Positions 8,649 to 17,706 of a stretch of 64,000 bases of DNA are shown one piece after another (position 1 is the stretch's first letter; the number at the start of each line of letters is the position of its first letter). Location of the stretch: NCBI GenBank assembly GCA_020171895.1, contig JAIVAN010000007.1, forward strand, positions 271,828 through 335,827, written 5' to 3'. This stretch comes from Bacillus timonensis (GTDB lineage: Bacteria > Bacillota > Bacilli > Bacillales > Bacillaceae_L). The notes under the pieces were generated by a model. It saw only the letters and a list, made by a program, of their open reading frames with translations, was not told the DNA's origin and ran no database searches. Made by a program: the position numbers and the translations under genes.

Positions 8649-9161
8649 TTATACTGTTACTTTACTCTCATGATTAACCTGTTCTTCAGATAAGTTAAAT
8701 GCATCGTGTAACGCTTCTACAGCTTTTATCATGCTTTCTTTTTCAATGACAGTAGAGACTTTGATTTCAGAAGTACTTACCATTTTCACTTGTATGCCAT
8801 TCTCAGCTAACACATTGAACATTTCAGCTGCTACTCCAGGATTTGAAATCATTCCTGAACCTACAATTGATACTTTGGCAAGTCCACTTTCATGTTCGAT
8901 GTTTTCAAAGTTAATTTCCTCTTTATTTTTTTTAAGAACATTGATTGCATCTTGAAGGTCTGCAGTTTTTACTGAGAAAGAAATACTTGTTGTGTCTAAG
9001 CTTGTTGTACTTTGAATGATTATATCTACATTTACCCCATTTTTTGCTAATGTAGAAAAAATAGAAGATAGCGTACGAAGACCATTTTCCAATCCATTTA
9101 CTGTGACTCTAGTGATTTGGTCTTCAAAAGCAATTCCTCTAACGATTAAGTTTTTTTCCAT
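8649..9161 (-). CDS. lysC: Aspartokinase II beta chain (internal in-frame start)
   Basis: B. subtilis aspartokinase II is made as alpha and beta chains from one gene by internal initiation. Here Met246 is preceded by GAGGAGG with nine bases of spacing, a strong site inside the coding region. The product would be 170 residues covering only the ACT regulatory domains. Confidence 0.75.
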   Translation of the reverse strand: MEKNLIVRGIAFEDQITRVTVNGLENGLRTLSSIFSTLAKNGVNVDIIIQSTTSLDTTSISFSVKTADLQDAINVLKKNKEEINFENIEHESGLAKVSIVGSGMISNPGVAAEMFNVLAENGIQVKMVSTSEIKVSTVIEKESMIKAVEALHDAFNLSEEQVNHESKVTV

Positions 9162-9896
9162 TGAAACTTCCTCCTCAATAACGGTTCCATTTTCTAACTC
9201 CATACTTGAACGCACTTCTAATGGCATTAAGTAATTTTTTGCGAATTCAACTGCTCTAGGATGCAATACTCCTGCACCTAAGTTCGCTAATTCTAACATT
9301 TCATCATATGATACGGATTGCAGTTTTCTAGCTGTCTTTACATATCGTGGGTCTGTCGTATACACCCCTGTAACATCTGTATATATATCGCATTTATCTG
9401 CATGTAAGGCTGCAGCTAATGCAACTGCTGTTGTATCAGAACCACCTCTACCTAATGTTGTAATTTCGCCAGCACTAGTAACACCTTGGAATCCAGCTAC
9501 CACCACAATCTTTCCATGAGCTAATTGTTCATTTATTCTTTTCGTGTCAATATTAGCGATACGAGCATTACTATGAATGGACTCTGTTAAAATACCAGCT
9601 TGCCAGCCTGTATAAGAAACTGCCTCATAACCATTTTCGAGCAAAGCTAGTGACAATAGAGAAATGGTTACTTGTTCACCTGTCGTTAAAAGCATATCCA
9701 TTTCACGTTTACTCGGCTTTGAATTAATCTGCTTTGCCATATCTACTAGATGGTCTGTTGTTTTCCCCATTGCAGAAACGACAACTACAACTTGATTCCC
9801 TCGGTTTACTTCTTCCATCACACGTTTAGCTACTTTTTGAATTCTTTCAATAGTTCCGACTGATGTACCACCAAATTTTTGTACAATAATACCCAT
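8649..9896 (-). CDS. lysC: Lysine-sensitive aspartokinase II, alpha chain
   Basis: Phosphorylates aspartate, the first step towards lysine, threonine and methionine. The N-terminal kinase domain has VQKFGGTSVG and GRGGSDTTAVALA. Two ACT domains (from about residue 260) form the regulatory half, with VNVDIIIQS and GSGMISNPGVAA. The length is 415 residues. A lysine riboswitch upstream predicts repression by lysine. An internal start at 9161 should yield the separate beta chain. Confidence 0.97.
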   Translation of the reverse strand: MGIIVQKFGGTSVGTIERIQKVAKRVMEEVNRGNQVVVVVSAMGKTTDHLVDMAKQINSKPSKREMDMLLTTGEQVTISLLSLALLENGYEAVSYTGWQAGILTESIHSNARIANIDTKRINEQLAHGKIVVVAGFQGVTSAGEITTLGRGGSDTTAVALAAALHADKCDIYTDVTGVYTTDPRYVKTARKLQSVSYDEMLELANLGAGVLHPRAVEFAKNYLMPLEVRSSMELENGTVIEEEVSMEKNLIVRGIAFEDQITRVTVNGLENGLRTLSSIFSTLAKNGVNVDIIIQSTTSLDTTSISFSVKTADLQDAINVLKKNKEEINFENIEHESGLAKVSIVGSGMISNPGVAAEMFNVLAENGIQVKMVSTSEIKVSTVIEKESMIKAVEALHDAFNLSEEQVNHESKVTV

Positions 9897-10020
9897 TCCA
9901 AAATCAATCCTTTTCTATACTTTTCTGTAAATCAAAAATTCTTCGCTATTAAGTAAAAAGAAAATCTAAAGACATACTTTCATACGAATTTAGGTTTGTT
10001 ATAAGAGAAAAAATCCCAAT

Positions 10021-10050
10021 AAAAAAGCAATGAGATTATATCTCATTGCT
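10021..10050 (-). terminator. Riboswitch-controlled terminator of lysC
   Basis: AGCAATGAGA/TCTCATTGCT forms a 10-bp stem followed by six T residues on the minus strand. It lies between the lysine aptamer and the lysC start, as expected of a transcriptional off-switch. Confidence 0.88.
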
Positions 10051-10079
10051 GTATGAACGAAAAAATTACGTTACACGCC

Positions 10080-10255
10080 GTGAGATAGCTCTCCAAAACA
10101 AAATGTTTTGACAATCCAACATCTCTTAAATGCAGGACCAGCAAAAAAAAGAATGAGCCTTTTTCTCACTTCGGCGAATCTTCCCTTTCAGTAACATTCA
10201 ATGGACCTCATTATCCTCCAGTTACTTACTCTTTAAGCTCGCACCTCTATCTTCA
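10080..10255 (-). promoter_or_regulatory. Lysine riboswitch (L box)
   Basis: The minus strand carries the L-box landmarks in order: GATAGAGGTGCGAGC, an AGTAAGTAACT segment, GGGAAGATTCGCCGAAGTG, GCTGGTCCTGC, ATTGTCAAAAC and GGAGAGCTATC. GATAG and CTATC close the P1 helix. A terminator follows and lysC is the first gene downstream. Lysine binding is expected to favour termination. Confidence 0.95.
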
Positions 10256-10272
10256 CTTCAAACGGTTTGAAG
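10256..10272 (-). repeat. 17-bp palindrome at the start of the lysC leader
   Basis: CTTCAAACGGTTTGAAG is an 8-1-8 perfect palindrome. It lies about 15 bases after the predicted transcription start and immediately before the riboswitch P1 helix. It may be a 5' RNA hairpin or an operator. Confidence 0.5.
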
Positions 10273-10293
10273 TGTTATATGAAATTAGTAGAA

Positions 10294-10322
10294 ATTATAT
10301 CAAACAAATAAACATGAAGCAA
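10294..10322 (-). promoter_or_regulatory. Sigma-A promoter of lysC
   Basis: TTGCTT and TATAAT are separated by 17 bases. It starts just past the uvrC stop codon and directs transcription into the lysine riboswitch. Confidence 0.75.
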
Positions 10323-10325
10323 TAT

Positions 10326-12098
10326 CTATTGTTGAAGTTTCTCATATATTTTTTCTGCTGTTTGTTTAGGTATGTTTGCTTGTTGAATCTCCTCAATCGT
10401 TGCTTCCTTTAACTTCTTAATTGATCCAAAATGCTTTAGTAATGCTTTTTTTCTCTTTTCTCCTACCCCTGGAATGTCATCAAGCACTGATTGAAATGAT
10501 GTCTTCCCACGAAGTTGTCGGTGAAAAGTAATTGCAAACCGGTGTACTTCATCCTGAATTCTTTGAAGAAGATAAAACTCTTGACTATTTCTTTCTAGTT
10601 CGACTACTTGCGGTATTTCGCCGATTAGTAAATTTGACGTCCTATGTTTTTCATCCTTTACAAGGCCTGCCAAAGGAACATCAAGTCCTAACTCATTTTC
10701 TAACACATCTTGTGCCGCGTTCATATGACCTATTCCGCCATCGACAATAATTAAATCTGGTAGAGCTAAATTCTCTTTTAGAACTCTACTATACCGCCTT
10801 CTAATCACTTCTCTCATTGTTTCATAATCATCAGGACCTTTGACACTTTTAATCTTATATTTTCGATATTCTTTTTTTTCTGGCTTTCCGTCAATAAAAA
10901 CGACCATTGCTGATACAGGATCTGTACCTTGAATATTTGAATTATCAAATGCCTCTATTCGATGTGGGGTTGGGATTGAAGCTTTTACACCTAAATTTTC
11001 GACTGCTTTTATGGTTCTTTCCTCGTCACGGTCAATCAATGAAAATTTTTCTTTTAAAGCAATGGCAGCATTTTTTATTGCTAAATCAATTAATTGCTTT
11101 TTCTTCCCTCTAGTTGGTTGTAACACGTTTACTTCTAACAACTCTTCTACAATCTCCAAATCAATGGACGTAGGCAAAAGTATCTCTTTAGGTTTAAAAT
11201 GATTACTTTTCGAATAAAACTGGCCTAAAAAAGTTAAAAAGTCTTCTTCAGGTTCATTAAATATTGGAAAAAGCGAAACGTCTCTTTCGATTAATTTTCC
11301 CTGTCTGATAAAGAATACTTGTACGCACATCCAACCTTTATCATAGGAGTAACCAAACACATCTCGATCAATGAAATCTGTCATTGTCATTTTTTGCTTT
11401 TCCATCGTAGTTTCAATATAGGAGATTTGATCACGATATTCCTTTGCACGCTCAAAATCTAGCTCTTCTGATGCCTTTAACATTTTTTCAGAGAGTTCTT
11501 TTTTCACCTCGTTGTAACCACCGTTTAAGAATTTAATAATGTTTTGAATAATCTCTTTATTCGTATCATCTGATACTGGGTATACACACGGAGCCATACA
11601 TTGGCCAATATGATAATACAAGCAGACCTTATCTGGCAATGTTGAGCATTTTCGTAACGGGTATATACGATCTAAAAGTTTTTTTGTCTCATTGGCAGCT
11701 TGTACATTTGGATATGGTCCAAAGTATTTCCCCTTATCTTTTTTAACATTCCTAGTAATGATTAACCGGGGATGCTTTTCTGCAGTTACCTTAATAAACG
11801 GGTAACTTTTGTCGTCTTTTAGCATCACATTGTATTTAGGATCATACTTCTTAATCAAGTTAATTTCTAATATTAATGCCTCAATATTTGAGGAAGTCAC
11901 AATATATTCAAAATCAATAATTTCATTTACAAGACGTAAAGTTTTACCATCATGAGAACCCGTAAAGTAGGAACGTACCCTATTCTTTAATACTTTTGCC
12001 TTACCTATATAAATAACAGTACCGTTTCGATCTTTCATTAGATAACAACCTGGTTGATCAGGTAATAGGGTTAATTTTTCTTTGAGGTGATTATGCAA
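10326..12098 (-). CDS. uvrC: Excinuclease ABC subunit C
   Basis: Makes both incisions in nucleotide excision repair as part of UvrABC. The N-terminal GIY-YIG domain reads [24 protein letters not shown] motif follows near residues 200-235, then an RNase H-like nuclease half ([20 protein letters not shown]) and C-terminal helix-hairpin-helix repeats ([15 protein letters not shown]). The start is a TTG behind AAAGGAGGGG; the result aligns at its N-terminus with B. subtilis UvrC and avoids overlap with the upstream gene. The length is 590 residues. Confidence 0.95.
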   Translation of the reverse strand: MHNHLKEKLTLLPDQPGCYLMKDRNGTVIYIGKAKVLKNRVRSYFTGSHDGKTLRLVNEIIDFEYIVTSSNIEALILEINLIKKYDPKYNVMLKDDKSYPFIKVTAEKHPRLIITRNVKKDKGKYFGPYPNVQAANETKKLLDRIYPLRKCSTLPDKVCLYYHIGQCMAPCVYPVSDDTNKEIIQNIIKFLNGGYNEVKKELSEKMLKASEELDFERAKEYRDQISYIETTMEKQKMTMTDFIDRDVFGYSYDKGWMCVQVFFIRQGKLIERDVSLFPIFNEPEEDFLTFLGQFYSKSNHFKPKEILLPTSIDLEIVEELLEVNVLQPTRGKKKQLIDLAIKNAAIALKEKFSLIDRDEERTIKAVENLGVKASIPTPHRIEAFDNSNIQGTDPVSAMVVFIDGKPEKKEYRKYKIKSVKGPDDYETMREVIRRRYSRVLKENLALPDLIIVDGGIGHMNAAQDVLENELGLDVPLAGLVKDEKHRTSNLLIGEIPQVVELERNSQEFYLLQRIQDEVHRFAITFHRQLRGKTSFQSVLDDIPGVGEKRKKALLKHFGSIKKLKEATIEEIQQANIPKQTAEKIYEKLQQ

Positions 12099-12112
12099 AG
12101 CAACCCCTCCTT

Positions 12113-13603
12113 TTATCTTTCTGTTTTCCACTTGTACAATGTAATCTGACTATAAATTGGGTCAAATAAAGGATTTGAAGAAAAAGTTTCAATTTTCTCG
12201 ATATGATTAGATGTATCTATTCCTTGTTCTTCAAATCCCTGTACCACCTTATTTGTTATAAAAATTGTATCATGTTTATTATACGAAAGATCCTGTAAAA
12301 AATAGTCATAAGTGAGTACACGCTTATGTTTAAAATCCATCTGTAAATATTCGAACACTCTTGTTTCTTCCCAAGTATAAACAATGATATTATCTTTCTG
12401 TAGTTGTAAATAGTGGGCAAGTTGATAAGTAGCTGGAAGGGACTCTGCTTGTTCTCGAATTAACTTTGTACCTAAAAAAAGTTGAACTACAACTACAATA
12501 CCTATTAATAAAAGAATTATGCTAGATCGTGAATTCTTTAATAAGCATACCAATGTATAGAACAATATCACGCCAACCAATGGACTAATATGTCTAGGTT
12601 TGTCTATGTTTTGAGCAAAAAGCGCCCACAAAAAATAACAAATTACCGTAATTATTATCCATTTATCATGGTCCATAAGAGACACATATTCCTTTATTTT
12701 ATAGAAAAAGACAAGAAATAATATGGAATATAAAACACCTAGAAAGATTGAATCAGCACTAATTCCTGCCCAAAAAAGGTTAAATACAACTAGTTTCACA
12801 AGACGTTGAATAGTACCCTCGTTATCAACAGATGCCGTTCCTCCCCATTCGTTAAAATGCCCATCTGTAAAGGATAGTGCTAATTTAATAAATCCAACTA
12901 TGCTTCCCTCTGTCGCAGCTAATGCAACTACCCATATAAACTGAAAACATGTTATCCATATACCGTAGAAAAGTAGTTTTTTTATCCGAATCATTAAAAC
13001 AGAATGTTTACTATCATTCCACCATAAGAAAAGGAGAACGACTCCAAAAGCTATGAAAGAAAGGCGTATACCAAGAATCACACTGAATAGAAAAAAAACT
13101 ATCATCCTAGTTGAAATGCGCTCTGATTTTGAGGCGAAATACACACTCAAAAAAAACCACCATATTACCGCAATCGCCATACCTTCTGACATCGATTGTG
13201 TTACTATAACATTTACATAAACAGTAGTTTGAATAACAACCACTAGCAGCAATGAAATGTTTCTTGATAAATGTACTCTTGCTAATTTATAAATAGGAAA
13301 AATAGCTGAACACATTAATAACACATTTGCAGTAGCTAATGCACTTGATGGATTCGCAATAAAATGATTAACGAACATACCCGCCAATATAAAATATGGA
13401 TACCCAGGAAAATGAGGCTGCATAGCAAGCAAATCAAACCTAGATAAAGCAAGAGCAAAATCAACTTGGTCCCACGTGCTAGCATATGGGCTTACGTAGT
13501 ACAGTCTTATGAATGTCATATATATTAAGGTGATAATTGAACCAATAAATACGAACTTCGACAAAATTTGATTATTTTCTAGGAAATAATCGTGTCTATT
13601 CAT
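12113..13603 (-). CDS. Polytopic GT-C-type glycosyltransferase-like membrane protein
   Basis: About 496 residues with ten or more membrane helices. An acidic first extracytoplasmic loop reads [16 protein letters not shown], followed by [10 protein letters not shown]; this layout resembles GT-C enzymes that use polyprenyl-phosphate sugars. A soluble tail of about 110 residues closes the protein. The ATG at 13603 has GAGAGGGGGG upstream; an in-frame ATG at 13648 lacks one. It ends 14 bases before uvrC, so the two may be co-transcribed. Donor and acceptor are unknown. The GT2 enzyme at 15491-16246 is a candidate supplier of its lipid-linked sugar. Confidence 0.7.
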   Translation of the reverse strand: MNRHDYFLENNQILSKFVFIGSIITLIYMTFIRLYYVSPYASTWDQVDFALALSRFDLLAMQPHFPGYPYFILAGMFVNHFIANPSSALATANVLLMCSAIFPIYKLARVHLSRNISLLLVVVIQTTVYVNVIVTQSMSEGMAIAVIWWFFLSVYFASKSERISTRMIVFFLFSVILGIRLSFIAFGVVLLFLWWNDSKHSVLMIRIKKLLFYGIWITCFQFIWVVALAATEGSIVGFIKLALSFTDGHFNEWGGTASVDNEGTIQRLVKLVVFNLFWAGISADSIFLGVLYSILFLVFFYKIKEYVSLMDHDKWIIITVICYFLWALFAQNIDKPRHISPLVGVILFYTLVCLLKNSRSSIILLLIGIVVVVQLFLGTKLIREQAESLPATYQLAHYLQLQKDNIIVYTWEETRVFEYLQMDFKHKRVLTYDYFLQDLSYNKHDTIFITNKVVQGFEEQGIDTSNHIEKIETFSSNPLFDPIYSQITLYKWKTER

Positions 13604-13630
13604 AGAGCATATACCCCCCTCTCTTTTTAT

Positions 13631-13669
13631 TACAAAAGAAAAGCACAAGACATCGTTGCCTTGTACTTT
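13631..13669 (-). terminator. Probable terminator of the FTR1 iron operon
   Basis: The minus strand reads AAAGTACAAG...CTTGTGCTTTTC, a 10-bp stem with one wobble pair followed by an interrupted T-tract. It separates the iron genes from the GT-C gene. Confidence 0.6.
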
Positions 13670-13680
13670 CCTTCAAAATG

Positions 13681-14604
13681 TTATTTCACCTGTGCTTTAA
13701 GTACTTTCGATCCTTGTGTACCAGTAACTTTCGCTTCAGTAGTCTTTTTATTGTCAGTTGTAACTAATAAATAAATGACAACAAAGTATCCTAGATACGC
13801 AATCACTTCTTCAATTGATGGCATAGATGAATAACCAAACAATGCTTTTAAAAACAACCCTACATCTCCAGATAATAATGGCGCTACGCCAGTATCCCTT
13901 AGGAAGTGGGCATGATCAATTGGGTGTTCAGGTAAAATCCAAGTAATGTCATATAGGTGAGGAATTACACTTCCAATCAATCTTATGTCTTGCATCATTG
14001 AAATTCCTTGTACTAGTAACCCAGCTGCAATTAATATAATGAATACTCCTGATACTTTGAAGAATGTTTTCAGTGGAATTCTCATCGTACCTTTAAAGAA
14101 TAAATAACTTACAACACATGCTATAGTTAGTCCTGTTATTGATCCCCACCCTGTAATTGCTGCACCAATATTTCCGCCAGTAATCGCTGCAAAGAAGAAT
14201 ACGGTTTCTATACCTTCTCTAAGTACGACTAAGAATGAGTGAATAACCATTCCGATAATATTTCCAGTTGTAATAAATGTTTTCATTTTCCCTTCCATAT
14301 TACCTTTTATATCTTTGCTATGAGAAGCCATCCAAAATACCATTTGAGTTAATAAAATTGAGGAAATAAAAATGATACTAATCTTTAAATACATTTCACT
14401 TCCCATTGCCGCAAATCCGGTGAATACAACTTGAAAGAGCATTGCTACTCCCACACTAGCCAATATCGCTAAAGCCACACCTAACCATACATATTTAGTG
14501 AATTTCTTTTGACCAACTCTTTTTAAGTATGATGTAATGATACCTACAATTAACAAGGCCTCAAGTGCTTCACGAAAAGTGATCAATAAAGCTTGTATTT
14601 CCAT
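13681..14604 (-). CDS. FTR1/EfeU-family iron permease
   Basis: High-affinity iron transporter of 307 residues with about seven membrane helices. It has the two R-E-x-x-E iron-binding motifs of the FTR1 family: REALE at residues 11-15 and REGIE at 129-133, each inside a helix. It is 30 bases downstream of an anchored helical protein, and both share a Fur-box promoter, so expression should rise on iron starvation. No EfeB-type peroxidase is nearby, so the partner system differs from E. coli EfeUOB. Confidence 0.93.
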   Translation of the reverse strand: MEIQALLITFREALEALLIVGIITSYLKRVGQKKFTKYVWLGVALAILASVGVAMLFQVVFTGFAAMGSEMYLKISIIFISSILLTQMVFWMASHSKDIKGNMEGKMKTFITTGNIIGMVIHSFLVVLREGIETVFFFAAITGGNIGAAITGWGSITGLTIACVVSYLFFKGTMRIPLKTFFKVSGVFIILIAAGLLVQGISMMQDIRLIGSVIPHLYDITWILPEHPIDHAHFLRDTGVAPLLSGDVGLFLKALFGYSSMPSIEEVIAYLGYFVVIYLLVTTDNKKTTEAKVTGTQGSKVLKAQVK

Positions 14605-14634
14605 TTTAGTTCCCCCAATCTGATGAGTACCTTC

Positions 14635-15393
14635 TTATGATTTTCTTCTTTTAGCAGTTAATAAAATGATTCCTAAAATAACACCAACGATAAGTGAAAT
14701 TGGGATCCAATTCTTTAAAGAAGTTAAATCCGTCCACTCTACTTTTTCAATTCCCTCTTCCTCTAATGGTGAACCTTCGGTAAAATGACCAACTTCAAGG
14801 CTTTCAAGGTTAAATTGATCTTGAAGTGATTCGTAGATAAACTCTTTATTTTCTATAAACGCATCTTTGTTTGGCTCTTTTTTTCCTACACCAAACAACC
14901 CAGGATTCCCCAACGCTTCTAGTGCAGCATCAAACTTTTTCTTCATTTGTTGATCTAGACCGCTATTGTTTTGTGCTATAACTGGTGATAATGCATTATA
15001 TGTAGCAAAAGCTTTTGCTAACAAGCGTTTACTAGTATCATAATCTTCAAAATTACTCTCTATATTATCCATACGTCTTACAATATTCAAGACTAGGATT
15101 TTCTGCATGTCTGCAATTACTTTTTCTTTATCTTCTTGTTCGAAATGCTTTAAGATAACATCTGATGGTTCAGTACCCATATGCATATCAATTTCTTCTT
15201 TTACAGTGTTGTAAACTTCTTTAGCGCTTTTAAAATCCGCAGGCTCGTCATTTAGTTTACTAACCATTTCTTTATAAGCCTCAGCAACTTTTTCTTCACT
15301 AGGGTCACCGTATGAATATGCGCTTACATCATGTGGTATTGCAATATTTATCAAAAGTACAAACATTAGTATTATATATGTGATTTTTTTCAT
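14635..15393 (-). CDS. Fur-regulated membrane-anchored extracytoplasmic protein, FTR1 partner
   Basis: 252 residues starting at an ATG behind AGGGGG. An N-terminal signal peptide (MKKITYIILMFVLLINIA) and a C-terminal membrane helix with a KRRKS end place the helical middle part outside the cell. It has no recognised catalytic motif. It is encoded directly before the FTR1 permease on the same Fur-controlled transcript, so an iron-binding or delivery role is inferred. Its middle region (about residues 75-150) has a helix pattern reminiscent of the lipoprotein at 18803-20014, which suggests a shared fold. Confidence 0.7.
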   Translation of the reverse strand: MKKITYIILMFVLLINIAIPHDVSAYSYGDPSEEKVAEAYKEMVSKLNDEPADFKSAKEVYNTVKEEIDMHMGTEPSDVILKHFEQEDKEKVIADMQKILVLNIVRRMDNIESNFEDYDTSKRLLAKAFATYNALSPVIAQNNSGLDQQMKKKFDAALEALGNPGLFGVGKKEPNKDAFIENKEFIYESLQDQFNLESLEVGHFTEGSPLEEEGIEKVEWTDLTSLKNWIPISLIVGVILGIILLTAKRRKS

Positions 15394-15410
15394 GATTAAC
15401 CCCCTACATT

Positions 15411-15443
15411 GATAATGATAATAATTATCAGTACACATGTCAA
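15411..15443 (-). promoter_or_regulatory. Fur-controlled promoter of the FTR1 operon
   Basis: TTGACA (15443-15438) and TATCAT (15420-15415) are 17 bases apart. A Fur box GATAATGATAATAATTATC at 15411-15429 matches the classical 19-bp consensus at 18 positions and covers the whole -10 element, so iron-loaded Fur should block transcription. Confidence 0.9.
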
Positions 15444-15444
15444 T

Positions 15445-15478
15445 AAAATGTGAACATTTTATAATTTGTTCACATTTT
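15445..15478 (-). terminator. Terminator of the GT2 operon
   Basis: AAAATGTGAACA and TGTTCACATTTT form a 12-bp stem with a 10-base loop. It lies between the GT2 stop and the Fur-controlled promoter, isolating the two units. Confidence 0.7.
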
Positions 15479-15490
15479 ACGATGTTTTTA

Positions 15491-16246
15491 TTAGTATTTT
15501 GTTACAAACTCTTGCATTACATGTGCTTCTTTTTCAATTCTAACCTTTTTAGCTGGGCGTGACATTTCTTTATATATTGCAGGTAGAACAGAGGACATAT
15601 AAGCTTTAAATTTAATAAAGGATTGTCCCTTTGTTCTTACCTGGTAATTAATGGGTATTTCCTTCACTCTAAAACCTTTTCTTACAAGGTTTAACGTTAA
15701 AACTTGAGCATAATTATAATCATGTATAATTTCAGCATGCTCCATTGTCTGCTTTGAAAAAGCTCTCATTCCAGATTGACCATCGTAAATCCATTTTTGA
15801 AGCAGAATAGATTGTAATAAAGTAAATGCATAGTTACCTAATCGCCTATGAAGCTTCATCCCTTGTATTTTCCCTAGAAACCTAGACCCCATTACGTAAT
15901 CTGCTTCTCCTAAAAAGATAGGTTCTAATAACTCTGGAATTTGATTTGCTGGGTACTCATTATCAGCATCAATCATAACTGAAATATCTGCTTGTAAAAG
16001 AAGAGACTCTTCTATCCCTTTTCTTACAGCAGCACCTAGGCCCATATTTCTTTCAAATTGATAAATAAAATCTGCTCCAGCTCTTTTGGATACTTCTACA
16101 GTCCTATCAGTTGAACCATCATCGATGACCAACACTTTAACCTCTACAAAAGGGTTAATATTCCTTGGTATCTTTTTTATCACTTCTGCGATTGTTTCTT
16201 CTTCGTTATAAGCAGGCAGAAACACAATCACTCTTTGAGTCTTCAT
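15491..16246 (-). CDS. Family 2 glycosyltransferase (polyprenyl-phosphate sugar synthase type)
   Basis: 251 residues with a GT-A fold: FLPAYNEEETI, nucleotide-binding VIDDGSTDRT and the DAD metal motif in MIDADNEYP. The pattern AYNEE...DDGS...GLGAAVRKG is that of DPM1-like enzymes, which load a sugar from a nucleotide donor onto polyprenyl phosphate. It has no obvious membrane helices. Its ATG overlaps the stop of the phosphodiesterase gene by four bases. It is the last gene of a three-gene operon and may feed the GT-C protein at 12113-13603. Confidence 0.85.
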   Translation of the reverse strand: MKTQRVIVFLPAYNEEETIAEVIKKIPRNINPFVEVKVLVIDDGSTDRTVEVSKRAGADFIYQFERNMGLGAAVRKGIEESLLLQADISVMIDADNEYPANQIPELLEPIFLGEADYVMGSRFLGKIQGMKLHRRLGNYAFTLLQSILLQKWIYDGQSGMRAFSKQTMEHAEIIHDYNYAQVLTLNLVRKGFRVKEIPINYQVRTKGQSFIKFKAYMSSVLPAIYKEMSRPAKKVRIEKEAHVMQEFVTKY

Positions 16247-17706
16247 TGTTGAAATTCTTCCTTTCTTAATGCACCAGTTAACACCGGTCCTCTACTGTGG
16301 CTTGGGAACGGGGTCCCTAATAAATACGCAATCGTAGGTGCTACTGAAACCAAGCTATGCTTCTCATTTATAACCTTACCTTTTTCAATGTGTGGTCCAT
16401 GCATAATAAAAGGAACAAATCGCTCTCCTTCATCTAAATGACCATGTCCTCCAATCCCGTCAGCCTGTCCATGGTCGGCACAAATCATTAACGTTGTATT
16501 ATCCATTTTCCCTTGCTTCTGCAGCCTATCAACAAATTCTTGCAATAACGAATCAGCTTCTTCAATTTTCTCGATATATTCATCGTAAAGTACTCCACGA
16601 CTATGTCCTGTTTGATCAGTACCTATCAGTTGTACAATAAATAAGTCTGGATCTTCTTCATCCATTATTAATTTAGCACGTTCAATAATATTGCGATCTG
16701 CAACATCATTATGCATAACAGCCGTAACTGTATCTACATCGTCCCCCATTGAATCAACAAGGTGTGCTATTCCTAATAATTTTCCTTTTTTCCCAACCTT
16801 TCGGAGGGAATCAAATATACTTTCTACTTTTATTCCCAATTTCCAAACCATATTTGATGTTATTCCATGCTCAAATGGATAAGTCCCCGTAAACATCGAT
16901 GTAAAGCAAACAACAGTTCTTGCAGGGTATACAGTTTCCATTTGCGAATATTCTGTTCCGTTCTTTCTAATTGAATCTAAAAATGGTGTATTTGCTTCTT
17001 CAAATCTCTCTTTTCTCATCCCATCAATGACTAAAACAATGACCTTATCACTTTTACCTTCTGTTGTTTCTTTTACATTATGAGTGTATGAATCAATCAC
17101 TTTTGGTTTCCAATCGAAAAGGTACCGATGTAAAATCCAAGAAAATAATAAAATACCAAGATAAAACATGACGATAATAGAAATGTTTTCAATTTTTAAG
17201 TAGATTGTTGAATCACGTATTACTAGATCCCAAATGGATAATAGCAACAAGAATTTAGGTAATTGTTCTTGCGCATTTCCACTTGTTGAATCACTATTTT
17301 TTAAAACCAGCTTCCAAAATCTCGTGAAGTTCCACCACGAAGTACCAATTCTTAAGTGGTAATAGAGCGTTCCCCAAAAAAATACAGTAAAGAAAAAGTA
17401 CAACGCTATTGAAAATAGCATTAGTTCTATGTTGGTATTTCCCCAAATCAAAAGGTATACAATGAATGGAACCCATAAGTAATTTCTCAAGAACAAAGGA
17501 TAATCAAAATAAAAGAACATTGCTAAAAGTGGTAATATTACTAGAAAACCTATTATAAAGGCTTCTAAAAATGAAAATGAGACAATGTTTTGTAGTTGAA
17601 ATAGTACCATTGTTCCGACTACAAATATTGGTGTGAAAGGCTTGCCTTCATTTAATAAATTCCAGCACCTAGCTGCAACTTTTTCAAATTTTGATGCCCT
17701 TTTCAT
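16243..17706 (-). CDS. Membrane-anchored alkaline-phosphatase-superfamily phosphodiesterase
   Basis: 487 residues. The first about 200 carry several membrane helices; the rest is a type I phosphodiesterase domain. Metal and nucleophile motifs of the superfamily are visible: VLVIDGMR, the nucleophile region YPARTVVCFTSM, GTDQTGHSRG, and CADHGQADG with GHLDEGE. It probably hydrolyses or transfers a phosphodiester group in a lipid-linked product. Four-base overlaps join it to the genes on both sides. The substrate is unknown. Confidence 0.82.
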   Translation of the reverse strand: MKRASKFEKVAARCWNLLNEGKPFTPIFVVGTMVLFQLQNIVSFSFLEAFIIGFLVILPLLAMFFYFDYPLFLRNYLWVPFIVYLLIWGNTNIELMLFSIALYFFFTVFFWGTLYYHLRIGTSWWNFTRFWKLVLKNSDSTSGNAQEQLPKFLLLLSIWDLVIRDSTIYLKIENISIIVMFYLGILLFSWILHRYLFDWKPKVIDSYTHNVKETTEGKSDKVIVLVIDGMRKERFEEANTPFLDSIRKNGTEYSQMETVYPARTVVCFTSMFTGTYPFEHGITSNMVWKLGIKVESIFDSLRKVGKKGKLLGIAHLVDSMGDDVDTVTAVMHNDVADRNIIERAKLIMDEEDPDLFIVQLIGTDQTGHSRGVLYDEYIEKIEEADSLLQEFVDRLQKQGKMDNTTLMICADHGQADGIGGHGHLDEGERFVPFIMHGPHIEKGKVINEKHSLVSVAPTIAYLLGTPFPSHSRGPVLTGALRKEEFQQ

